The notes under the pieces: generated by a model
Told to the model about the DNA's origin: nothing
The model's database searches: none
Seen by the model: only the letters and a program-made list of their open reading frames with translations
Position numbers and translations under genes: made by a program
From: Flavobacteriales bacterium UBA4466
Lineage (GTDB): Bacteria; Bacteroidota; Bacteroidia; Flavobacteriales_D; Crocinitomicaceae
Length of the DNA stretch: 64,000 nucleotides
Direction: 5' to 3'
NCBI GenBank assembly: GCA_905182335.1
Contig: CAJJBE010000004.1
Span: 273,022 to 337,021, forward strand
Part shown: positions 1 to 8,730 of the stretch, piece after piece
Layout of the letters: each line of letters starts with the position of its first letter
Numbering within the stretch: position 1 is the stretch's first letter

Positions 1-7
1 TAAACTA

Positions 8-3000
8 TTACTCTTTAATAATTCTGAATGTTTTGTCAGCGTTATCATTGAATACTCTAATTAAGTAGAACCCTGATTCAATTTTTGCTAAACTAACTTC
101 AGTAGTTTCAGTACCGTTAACAGCTGCATTTTTGGAAACAATAACTTTACCATTTACATCCGTTAACTCTAAGTTAAAGACTTCGCTGGAACCTTGGTTT
201 TTCACAAAAACAGACCCATTAGTTGGGTTAGGGAAGATGCTCATGTTTTTAAAAGCAACTTTTTCTATGTTTAAGTAATCACATGAAGGGTCAACCGAAA
301 GGATCACGTTCGCTGTATCATCCGGACAAACACCATTTCCTGTAACGTAATCATAGTTAAATAATCCAGGAATACTTATTGAAGTAATAGCCGATGACGT
401 TACTGTATTTGTAGGGTCGTACCAAGTACCACCTAAATCAACGTTTCCACTTAAGCCAGATAATAAATTAACAGGCTCGTTTTGACAAGCAGTGATTGTA
501 CCATCAGTACCCGCAGAGGAAGGGCCATAAACTTCAATTTGTTGAACAACTGAGTCCATAGCACATCCATTAATAACTTCATATTGGAAGTTAAAAACTT
601 GATAAGCCAACCCAGAAGAAACAAACTCGGAACCATTTAATCCTAACGTAGGAATTTCTTGGTACCATATTCCCCCCATATCGTATCCAGTAATGGCTGT
701 AAATAAATCAACCGTATCGCCAACACACACATCAACCATTCCATTCGTAGCACCACCTTCAAGAGTAATGTCAGAAATGGCTAAGGAGTATATCCCACCA
801 TTAGAAATAGTTGATGAGACACTATTAGCATCATGCATTAAGTAGTAGGTATTACCTGGAGTTAATCCACAGACAGTGAAGTTTGGAGCAGTTGATAAAG
901 AGCCAGTAACATCATTGTCATTTGCCCCCATAACTGTAAATGTTGTAAAATCAGTACAGTCACCAACATCATAAACAGCCATTTGACCAGCAAACTCTTG
1001 ATCAGTGGCGTTAATTCTAACTTGCCCTGACGCCGGAGCCTCAAATGTAAACCATGTAGAGTATGTTAATCCTAATTGTCCCCATCCATCATTAGTGTTA
1101 TATCCAGTGATCGGAGGGGTAATATCTACTTCGCCTAGTTGTGAGGAAGCTCCCGTTTTATCGAATGTATAAACAGTTCCATCAACCATTAAGTTTTCAG
1201 GTAAACATGTAGAGTCATTGTCTAGTGGCATTGTAATCGTGAACGGTCCAACAAAATTAGAAGAATCAGTTCCACAAAGCGATTGAACATAAACATCATA
1301 TAAAGCACCAGACAGTAATGACACATCCATTGTAGTATCTGTAAAGTTGTTGTCTGCATTTACCAAGATACCCGTGCCTTGTGTATATCCATTATTCCCA
1401 TATTCAATATCAAAACTAGTTGAAGGAAAACCAGGGTTCTCAACAAACGTCCAAGAAGTTAAGATTGAATCAGACGCTGATAATACTGATAATGCTGTAA
1501 TATCTGCACAGTTTGGCAACGTACTAAATGAGCCTGTAGCGCCTATACTTTGAAGTACACCAGGATTACAGTCAGCATAGATATAAACATCATAGTCAGT
1601 GACATCATCTAATCCCGGGATAATTAATGCCGAAGTAGTAGAAGTGACCGTAGTGCCCGAAATCGTTGGGTCAAAACCAGCAAGACCATAAGTAATCGTC
1701 CAATTATTTTCAGCAGCTAAGCCAGTATCCCAAGAAATCCCAGCTTCGCCAAAAGTTGTATAATTTACCGTGTAATTTATTGGATTAGGGCAGTCTGTAT
1801 AATAAAATCGTACACACGAATTATCAGTTAAATACTGAGTGTCATTCGTAGATATAGTAATATCTTGGTTTTGCCCTGAAATTCCGATATCAGCAAAAGC
1901 ACCAAAATCATCAGCTACATTAGTTCCTCCAAAAACAACATCATCGTAAACATAGTAAATGTCGCCAGTTTCTTCTATTTGAATTTGGAAAGTAACGGTA
2001 GGAGCAGTAAGTGAGCCTGAGAAGTTGCAACTATTATCCCATTGGATAATTAATGTTTGATTCGGAGAAGTTCCGATTACTTCATAATAAACATTTCCTG
2101 TCTCATCATCTAGATCATCTCCCCAAGGGAACATTGTTCCATCAGCTAATGCTGTAAAAACACCACCATATCCAATTTCTGCTCCAATAGCACCTAATTG
2201 TAATCCACCATTGTTACCAACAGTCATATTATTCATTAAGGTTCCTTGAAATAAAATAGGGAATGGAAGTGGATCAACAGAGGATTCTCCATCATCGGCT
2301 AACAGTAAATTAGTTCCAGTAGCTGAAATATCAATAAACCCGGCTGTTGGACATTCGGTTGAATGATCCATATATATACCTTGGTTAAAAGTATTAAATC
2401 CTATAGGACCTATATAATCAGAAGTATCACCTACAGCACATACAGATCTTAAATAAACCTCATAAAATGAATCTGGTGTTAAGCCATTAACATTTTGAGG
2501 GGTAGAATTTGAGACTAAATCTGTCCCAATTCCTAAAGAAAATCCAGGGACACCGTATTCTAGCTCCCATTCTAAAGCTCCGCCATTTTCTGTCCAACCA
2601 AAATCGCTAGATGTTAAATCTGAACTTATTATATTAAAATTAGTAGGGGCAGGACATGAAACACAGGTTTCAACTTGTACTAAATCAATAGCTAAATCAC
2701 CATAAAAATTAGGTCCATTAGCCGCATAAGCAAACTGAATGTAAATTTGTTGTCCAAGATATGCAGATAGATCAACTCCTATATGTTCCCATGCTTGTGC
2801 AGCACTTGTTTGATATTGCCCTGTCCATGTAAATTCGGTGGAAAATGGTCCCGTTGCAGAGTTTCCAATACCAACATTCATCGTTCCTATCTCAGCTCCA
2901 TAGGCATGCATATAAAAAGATAATTCAGCTTCGAAAGAGCCAGAAGACAAATCGATCATTGGGGTAACTAAAGATGCTAGAGCTTGTGATCCTGATGCTT

Positions 3001-4039
3001 CATACTCGGCGTAAGTAGTTCCTGACGCTGGACCTGACGGCCCAGTGTCAGTAGAGTTTCCTCCTGGTTGTACACAGGGGAAATCCCAAGTTCCAGCTAG
3101 TGTACCGATATTTCCCGTCCATCCAGAATTACTTTCCATATCATCAGAAAAGACTAATGTTGAGCCACCACAACTAACACCGCTTGGTCCCTGAAGGTTA
3201 GTCGTAAAAGCAAACGGCCCCATCCAATAGCTCAAATCACCTAAGCCACAATTAGATTGCACGTAGAATTCATATGCAGTTGCAGAAGATAGTCCAGAAA
3301 TAGATTCTGGATTATTTGTTGTTCCTGAAATTGAAGTACCTGACCCTTGCGTGAAACCGATAGGACCATATTCAATATTTGCTATACCGCTTCCAGAATT
3401 ATCAGTCCAAGCTAAATCAGCGGAATTAGTGCTAACATTAAATGTGTTTAAAGAAGTCGGAAAAGCACAGGTAATAGGAGTGCCTCCAGTAACAATGACC
3501 TGGAAATCTACAACAGAACCGTAAATGAATGATCCACAAGGATCAAGAGGTAAAGTAGGTGGGCTGCCAGTCCAATCTTCCCATTGCATAACCCTCATTC
3601 TTGTTACTCCTGGGACTGCTGTAGATGGGACATTAAAATTAAAAGAACCAGATGAACCTAAACCTACTGGTGGGGTTCCTGACCATGTCCCTATAGACTC
3701 TGAAATTTCAAACACATTATTTTGATTCCAGTCAATCCATGCATCACCATAGCTGAAATAACTAAACATACTGCAGGTTCCAAATTGAATACTTGCAACG
3801 TAAGGATTACCAGTATTAAGTGTAACGGATTGAGAAGTAGCATCTTGTAATCCGACTACTCCAGGGCAACCTGTATAGTTAATAGATGTAGCAACCTCTC
3901 CGTTGAGAGTCACTCCTTGAACATTACTGTCATCCGCGTTAGAAGGACCTACTGCTGTGCAGTATTGAGCATAAGTTTGTTTTGACATAAAAAGCAAAGC
4001 GCTAATCATCGCAAACACATAAACGGACACTTGTTTCAT
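8..4039 (-). CDS. Large secreted multidomain protein with T9SS type A sorting domain
   Basis: This 1343-residue protein is probably exported by the type IX secretion system to the cell surface or medium. An N-terminal signal peptide ends near residue 24 (hydrophobic core, then TYAQ). Residues about 95-185 resemble a GEVED domain (DAWIDWNQNNVF motif). Fibronectin type III-like modules follow, each with a Y-x-V-Y-V/L-x-S core, with a MAM/jellyroll-like segment near 290-460. The last 80 residues contain NMSIFPNPTNGSVFV and end in a short basic tail, the typical type A sorting domain. No catalytic motif was recognised, so an adhesive or carbohydrate-binding role is inference. It stands alone on the minus strand, and its stop lies 7 nt inside the window. 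Confidence 0.85.
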   Translation of the reverse strand: MKQVSVYVFAMISALLFMSKQTYAQYCTAVGPSNADDSNVQGVTLNGEVATSINYTGCPGVVGLQDATSQSVTLNTGNPYVASIQFGTCSMFSYFSYGDAWIDWNQNNVFEISESIGTWSGTPPVGLGSSGSFNFNVPSTAVPGVTRMRVMQWEDWTGSPPTLPLDPCGSFIYGSVVDFQVIVTGGTPITCAFPTSLNTFNVSTNSADLAWTDNSGSGIANIEYGPIGFTQGSGTSISGTTNNPESISGLSSATAYEFYVQSNCGLGDLSYWMGPFAFTTNLQGPSGVSCGGSTLVFSDDMESNSGWTGNIGTLAGTWDFPCVQPGGNSTDTGPSGPASGTTYAEYEASGSQALASLVTPMIDLSSGSFEAELSFYMHAYGAEIGTMNVGIGNSATGPFSTEFTWTGQYQTSAAQAWEHIGVDLSAYLGQQIYIQFAYAANGPNFYGDLAIDLVQVETCVSCPAPTNFNIISSDLTSSDFGWTENGGALEWELEYGVPGFSLGIGTDLVSNSTPQNVNGLTPDSFYEVYLRSVCAVGDTSDYIGPIGFNTFNQGIYMDHSTECPTAGFIDISATGTNLLLADDGESSVDPLPFPILFQGTLMNNMTVGNNGGLQLGAIGAEIGYGGVFTALADGTMFPWGDDLDDETGNVYYEVIGTSPNQTLIIQWDNSCNFSGSLTAPTVTFQIQIEETGDIYYVYDDVVFGGTNVADDFGAFADIGISGQNQDITISTNDTQYLTDNSCVRFYYTDCPNPINYTVNYTTFGEAGISWDTGLAAENNWTITYGLAGFDPTISGTTVTSTTSALIIPGLDDVTDYDVYIYADCNPGVLQSIGATGSFSTLPNCADITALSVLSASDSILTSWTFVENPGFPSTSFDIEYGNNGYTQGTGILVNADNNFTDTTMDVSLLSGALYDVYVQSLCGTDSSNFVGPFTITMPLDNDSTCLPENLMVDGTVYTFDKTGASSQLGEVDITPPITGYNTNDGWGQLGLTYSTWFTFEAPASGQVRINATDQEFAGQMAVYDVGDCTDFTTFTVMGANDNDVTGSLSTAPNFTVCGLTPGNTYYLMHDANSVSSTISNGGIYSLAISDITLEGGATNGMVDVCVGDTVDLFTAITGYDMGGIWYQEIPTLGLNGSEFVSSGLAYQVFNFQYEVINGCAMDSVVQQIEVYGPSSAGTDGTITACQNEPVNLLSGLSGNVDLGGTWYDPTNTVTSSAITSISIPGLFNYDYVTGNGVCPDDTANVILSVDPSCDYLNIEKVAFKNMSIFPNPTNGSVFVKNQGSSEVFNLELTDVNGKVIVSKNAAVNGTETTEVSLAKIESGFYLIRVFNDNADKTFRIIKE

Positions 4040-4221
4040 AAGAGAAAAATTAATGGTTATATTAAATTATAACTGTATAATCGCTAATTTACTAAATAAT
4101 GAAACATTATAAAAACATTAAGTTAACGATTGAATATTCAAAGCTACTATTTAGCTTTAATGTTCCTTGTCATAGAATATTCGCTATTATTGTATTTCAA
4201 TCGTAAAAAAATAGGCTTAAT

Positions 4222-5004
4222 ATGGAATTATCAGGCAAGCATGCTATTGTATGTGGGAGTACTCAAGGGATTGGTTTTGAAACAGCTAAATTGATGGCTA
4301 AACGAGGAGCTAAAATAACACTCGCAGCTAGAAATGAAGATAAATTGCAAAAGACACTTTTAAACCTTGAGCGTCATGACGGAGTCAAGCATGATTACAT
4401 AGTTGCTGATTTTTCTCAGCCAGAATTGTTGAAGTCAATAATTTCAGAATACGTTAATTTAGGTAACACGCCCCACATTCTAGTTAATAATACAGGAGGT
4501 CCAAAAGGAGGTCCAATTATCGATGCTGATATCTCTGAGTTTACAAATACATTCAATCAACATCTGATTTGTAATCATATTCTTGTACAGACTTTGTATA
4601 AAGGCATGGCTAATCAAAACTACGGTAGAGTAATTAATATCATTTCAACAAGTGTAAAACAGCCATTGAATGGACTTGGAGTATCTAATACTATTCGTGG
4701 TGCTGTCGCAACTTGGGGCAAAACTCTAGCGAATGAGCTAGGTCATTTAAATATTACGGTAAATAATGTTCTTCCAGGCGCAACGAATACAAGCCGTTTG
4801 AATGATATTGCTAATGCTAAATCACAGAAAACGAATCAAGGAGTGGATGAAATATTTGCGGATATGGCAAAGCAATCGCCAATGCAAAGAATAGCAGAGC
4901 CTTCTGAAGTTGCGGAAGCAATTGCCTTTTTAGCATCGCCGAGAGCTTCCTATATTAATGGAATTAATGTTCCAGTTGACGGTGGTAGAACAAAATCACT
5001 TTAA
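4222..5004 (+). CDS. Atypical short-chain dehydrogenase/reductase lacking the YxxxK motif
   Basis: A 260-residue Rossmann-fold protein of the SDR family. The cofactor loop is CGSTQGIGFE (11-20), followed by an NNTGG motif (89-93), the Ser region IISTS (140-144) and a C-terminal INGINVPVDGG. At the catalytic site the usual Tyr-x-x-x-Lys is replaced by Ser155 and Arg159 (SNTIRGAV). The divergence is clean, and the surrounding helix and the rest of the fold are intact, so this looks like a divergent subfamily rather than a broken gene. Substrate unknown; the annotation 3-oxoacyl-ACP reductase often given to such proteins is unsafe here. It is a single gene, divergent from the secreted protein to its left. 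Confidence 0.85.
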   Translation: MELSGKHAIVCGSTQGIGFETAKLMAKRGAKITLAARNEDKLQKTLLNLERHDGVKHDYIVADFSQPELLKSIISEYVNLGNTPHILVNNTGGPKGGPIIDADISEFTNTFNQHLICNHILVQTLYKGMANQNYGRVINIISTSVKQPLNGLGVSNTIRGAVATWGKTLANELGHLNITVNNVLPGATNTSRLNDIANAKSQKTNQGVDEIFADMAKQSPMQRIAEPSEVAEAIAFLASPRASYINGINVPVDGGRTKSL

Positions 5005-5005
5005 T

Positions 5006-5122
5006 TTGAAATTCGTTGTCTTTTTGATTTTAGCTGTTTTGTTTTCTTGCTCAATAAGAGCAGACAAAACAATTCAAGTGAAGAGTACAGGTTTTTTCTT
5101 AGATTCTATTCTTTATAAGTAA
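5006..5122 (+). CDS. Small putative lipoprotein ORF (possible 5' part of a frameshifted gene)
   Basis: A 38-codon reading frame starting with TTG one base after the SDR stop. It encodes a short basic N terminus, a hydrophobic stretch and a lipobox-like LFSC, as in an exported lipoprotein, then stops after about 20 further residues. A second open frame (5103-5348) continues immediately in another phase. Either this is a tiny lipoprotein or the two frames are halves of one gene split by a frameshift. No family is recognised. Confidence 0.3.
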   Translation: MKFVVFLILAVLFSCSIRADKTIQVKSTGFFLDSILYK

Positions 5123-5132
5123 TGGTAAGAAG

Positions 5133-5348
5133 TTGTTTAACATCCATGGAGGGCTGATGATAAATTCTAATAACGAGAAATTTTCAATTGTACTTAATCG
5201 AAACCCATTTTCTCAAAAAGAGCATATTATTCTTAGTCCCAGTTTTGATTTTCTAGAGGAAAAAGAAAAAGTTGAGTGTAAAGTGTGTGTTAATAATGAT
5301 AGTCTAATTGTTTTTTGGGAGAATATGGCTAATTCTCTTAGGGTGTGA
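5133..5348 (+). CDS. Hypothetical short ORF (possible 3' part of the frameshifted lipoprotein gene)
   Basis: A 71-codon frame with a TTG start; the frame itself is open from 5103. The product is hydrophilic with alternating hydrophobic residues as in a small beta domain, contains a CKVC pair and ends 13 nt before the convergent stop of the next gene. It lacks its own signal sequence. If joined to the upstream 38-codon frame by a one-base shift near 5100-5120 it would give a lipoprotein of roughly 110 residues. No homology is recognised. Confidence 0.3.
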   Translation: MFNIHGGLMINSNNEKFSIVLNRNPFSQKEHIILSPSFDFLEEKEKVECKVCVNNDSLIVFWENMANSLRV

Positions 5349-5361
5349 AATCCGTTAGATT

Positions 5362-7740
5362 CTATTTTATAACATTAATATGCCCTATAATTCTTTTGTC
5401 TCTTCCAGAGTTAGTTACAAAGTTGATTTTATACGGATATGCCCCATCGTTAACGATAATACCATTATAAGTCCCATCCCAGATAAACTTAGGGTCAAAT
5501 ACTTCAAATATAAGTTCTCCCCAACGGTTGTAGATTTGTATTTCAACTTCTTTGATTCCAATAGTAGATATTCTAAAGTCATTGTTTAATCGGTCTCCAT
5601 CCGGAGTAAATGTATTAGGAACATAAATATACCATTCTTCTTCAATATTAATTGGCTTTATAATAGTATCACGACATCCTTTATCATCAATGGCAATTAG
5701 TGTTATATAGTAAATTCCTGGCTCGTCGTATGTGTTATTTGGGTGAACAAGAGTTGAATTATGCCCATCCCCAAAAGTCCATTCGTACGTTTCTGCACTT
5801 AAGGAGTTGTTCTGAAATGTTATTGGTAGATTATTGAAAAAAACATTGCTAGTCGCTTCAAAACCGGCAGTAGGTTTTACTACGACAACCTGACTATTTC
5901 CTTCCACAGTGAAAGTCTGGCATTCATCAGAAACACTGACTGTATATATTGTTGTTTGAAATGGATTAACCCAAATAGTAGGGCTTGTCTCTCCATTATG
6001 AAGCCAATTGTAAAAGTACTGACCGTATCCACCGACAGCTGAAACTGATATTTCAATAGAATCTCCAGGGCAGATCTCAATAGATGGGCTCAATGTCAAA
6101 ACCAGTGGAGGGCTTAATACAGTGTATAAAACCTCTGCACTTGTTATGCTTCCGCAAAAATCAGTCACTTCTATCGTGTAAGTTGTTGTTGTCGAAGGTA
6201 TAGCGTTGTATGTGTCGTTTATCCCAATAGTTGCGTTAAAATTAGAAGACCAATTATATGTGTAAGGAGGTGTTCCTCCTGTTACATTTGACTCTAGTAA
6301 AGCAGGAACATAGGGACAAATATCAATTACATCTACTGTTTCGTTTATAGTCAAAGGCAGGATAACTGGAACGTCCACAATGTAAGTCGCAGATATAGGT
6401 TGGGATAAGCAATCATCAATAACACTAATATTGTATGGGGTTGATGCGATAGGGGCTACAAATATACTTTGTGTTGTTTCACCTGTACTCCATACATAAG
6501 AATATGGTGAAGCTCCGCCAATAACGGTAGCGGTTATTTCAATTTCTTCTCCGGGGCAAGTTACTTCAGGTCCATTAATTACAACCTCTACGGGATCAAT
6601 GTCTTGTATGAATAAATTAAGCGTTTGTGAAGTCTCGTTACCACAGTTGTCCGTGAATAAAAATTCTAAATCGAGAGATTCTTGCCCTTCAGTGACGCCA
6701 TCTTGAAAGGCATCAAATGAAAACTGAGCAGTTGGTGAACCTGAAGCAAATGTTATGGTAGGAGGAATATTATCGTAATCGACACCTTCAATTGCACTTC
6801 CCGATACTGTAATTGGAACCACCATTGTACTCGAGAGGTTGCAACTTGTACGCTCAAGAGTCAATGTGGTAGACACACATCCTTCTGCAATAATATCGGG
6901 ATTGTTAAATAAATTATTTGATAATGTATGTTCTATATCAACAGGAGATGAACCAACAAAACTGTTTGCCTCTAGAAATATTCCTGAATCCCAAACACCA
7001 TCTCCAACATCTGCGATTGCCATTTTTAAATGATATACCGTATTACATTCAACAACTGCAAATGCAGTTAGTTTTTTGGTGAATCCATCATATTGAATTG
7101 TAGACCCATTTATGTTGTTTACGTAATATTGAGCGTTAACAGCAGGGTAGCTATTACCTGAAACATTTACGCCACTTGGATGAATATTGTCAATAGAAAC
7201 AACACCACCACCATTTGGTAGAATCGCAATATTTTGTGTTCCGCCAGGTATTCCAGGTCCTGAAATAAAGAAGGCGAAAATATCATTCACGTTTTCATAG
7301 ACATATTCTGGATATTCTTCTGAGGCGAAAACATAATTAAACTGAACTGTATCCGAACACGTTTCAAAGTCAAACTCTAAAACCGCAGCGTTAAATGTCT
7401 GCCCCCCTGCTAATGCCCCTAATTGTCCATCTCCAACTACTCCATTGTCAATCCCAGTACCGGGTGAGTTGTTAGGACCATGCGGGCCATCGACCGTGTT
7501 TTGAACTGTGCCAGTTGTCATTATTATTCCACTATTTATCCCCAGATTCGTTCCGGCTGCAGTGAAACTACCAATAGCTTGTGCTGAGCCTGAATAAGTG
7601 ACATTTGAAATGGTAACGCCTGTGCCATTTAGAATGTTTTGTACTAATACATTTGGACTCATTGATATATTAGTCACCAATTGGCCAATAACCGTAATTG
7701 GGGCTAGAATTATAAATAATATGAGTTGAAAATACTTCAC
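5362..7740 (-). CDS. Choice-of-anchor L / PKD protein with gliding motility-type (type B) C-terminal domain
   Basis: A 792-residue secreted protein read from a GTG start, chosen because the signal peptide (hydrophobic core, ending VIGQ) begins there. Residues about 25-260 match the choice-of-anchor L domain (LGINSGIIMTTG, FVFASEEYPEYV-like block, NDIFAFFISGPG). Calx-beta/SprB-like and Ig-like modules follow with repeated Y-x-W-S-x-G-E-T-T-x-x-I segments, then a PKD domain with YEWTFGDG near 660. The C terminus (VPNTFTPDGD, IYNRWGELIFE, WDGTYNG) is the CHU_C/gliding motility-associated domain, a type B T9SS signal. No PorP/SprF gene is adjacent, unlike the adhesin at 27-34 kb. Likely a surface adhesin (inference). 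Confidence 0.87.
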   Translation of the reverse strand: MKYFQLILFIILAPITVIGQLVTNISMSPNVLVQNILNGTGVTISNVTYSGSAQAIGSFTAAGTNLGINSGIIMTTGTVQNTVDGPHGPNNSPGTGIDNGVVGDGQLGALAGGQTFNAAVLEFDFETCSDTVQFNYVFASEEYPEYVYENVNDIFAFFISGPGIPGGTQNIAILPNGGGVVSIDNIHPSGVNVSGNSYPAVNAQYYVNNINGSTIQYDGFTKKLTAFAVVECNTVYHLKMAIADVGDGVWDSGIFLEANSFVGSSPVDIEHTLSNNLFNNPDIIAEGCVSTTLTLERTSCNLSSTMVVPITVSGSAIEGVDYDNIPPTITFASGSPTAQFSFDAFQDGVTEGQESLDLEFLFTDNCGNETSQTLNLFIQDIDPVEVVINGPEVTCPGEEIEITATVIGGASPYSYVWSTGETTQSIFVAPIASTPYNISVIDDCLSQPISATYIVDVPVILPLTINETVDVIDICPYVPALLESNVTGGTPPYTYNWSSNFNATIGINDTYNAIPSTTTTYTIEVTDFCGSITSAEVLYTVLSPPLVLTLSPSIEICPGDSIEISVSAVGGYGQYFYNWLHNGETSPTIWVNPFQTTIYTVSVSDECQTFTVEGNSQVVVVKPTAGFEATSNVFFNNLPITFQNNSLSAETYEWTFGDGHNSTLVHPNNTYDEPGIYYITLIAIDDKGCRDTIIKPINIEEEWYIYVPNTFTPDGDRLNNDFRISTIGIKEVEIQIYNRWGELIFEVFDPKFIWDGTYNGIIVNDGAYPYKINFVTNSGRDKRIIGHINVIK

Positions 7741-7884
7741 TTGTAGCTATTAGACGTAAAATTAATTAAAGAGTTTACTTTGAGGTATCAATTTTAGGTT
7801 AAACCATAGAATTAATAATAGCCTAATGAATAAAAATGCCGTATATTTTGGAGGTAAGGGATAAATTACCATACTTTGTGAAGT

Positions 7885-8730
7885 ATGCAGAAGCTAAAAT
7901 TATTTCTTTCTAGGTTGGGTAAAAACCTAAAATTTTCAATTATAAATCCAGATACTTTTAAGGAGGTTTTCAGCTTTAATAGTAATTTGATTCGTGTGTT
8001 TAGCTTGACATTAATTTTACTTTTAGCCACCATGCTACTTTTTATCTCCTTTCTTGGTGGATTTGATTCGTTTTTTCGCAGTATAGAAATGTCCGCGGAA
8101 CGCGATCAATTAGAAAGCCAAAGCGAACAGCTAAATGAGCTTTATTCTAAAATGGAGTCTCAAGAAAAATATATTAACAATATCAAAAACATTTTGAATA
8201 ATGAAACCCAAAATGGACTTGCCTCGGACACTTCAAATATTAAGTTAATAGAAGTAGACATTTCAGCAATGGTATTAAAACAGACGGCGTCTGAAAAAGC
8301 ATTATCAAAAAAGGTTAAAGATGACATGTCTACAGGTTTTTCTGAGGTTAATAAAGCGATAGTTTATTTTGGAAGCCCGGCAGTTGGATTTGTGAGTCAG
8401 GATTTCAATGTTAAAAACCATCCTGGTGTCGATGTAGTAACGGAAAAAGACCAAGTCGTAAAGTCTTGTTTAGCAGGGACAGTAGTTTACGCTGGGTTCA
8501 CCCGGAAAGATGGTCATATTGTTATTGTTGAGCATCAAGAGGGATATATTTCTATTTATAAACATAACAAGCGTGTGCTTAAAAAGATTGGGGCAAAAGT
8601 ACAATTAGGTGATCCAATTTCTATTGTTGGCAATACAGGAGAGAATTCTGACGGTCCTCACTTGCATTTTGAATTATGGCATGATCAGAAAGCGGTTAAC
8701 CCAGAAGAGTATTTGTCTTTTAAACATTAA
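7885..8730 (+). CDS. Membrane-anchored M23 family peptidoglycan endopeptidase
   Basis: A 281-residue LytM/M23 metallopeptidase. The N terminus has a cytoplasmic stretch, one transmembrane helix at about 36-58 and a coiled coil at about 66-105, then a C-terminal LytM domain. The zinc ligands look intact: H179 and D183 in HPGVD, and H259/H261 in PHLHFELW, with H227 as the further catalytic His. It therefore should cleave peptidoglycan cross-bridges in the periplasm, unlike degenerate EnvC/NlpD-type LytM factors. The 3' end overlaps the convergent ABC exporter gene by 11 nt. Confidence 0.92.
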   Translation: MQKLKLFLSRLGKNLKFSIINPDTFKEVFSFNSNLIRVFSLTLILLLATMLLFISFLGGFDSFFRSIEMSAERDQLESQSEQLNELYSKMESQEKYINNIKNILNNETQNGLASDTSNIKLIEVDISAMVLKQTASEKALSKKVKDDMSTGFSEVNKAIVYFGSPAVGFVSQDFNVKNHPGVDVVTEKDQVVKSCLAGTVVYAGFTRKDGHIVIVEHQEGYISIYKHNKRVLKKIGAKVQLGDPISIVGNTGENSDGPHLHFELWHDQKAVNPEEYLSFKH

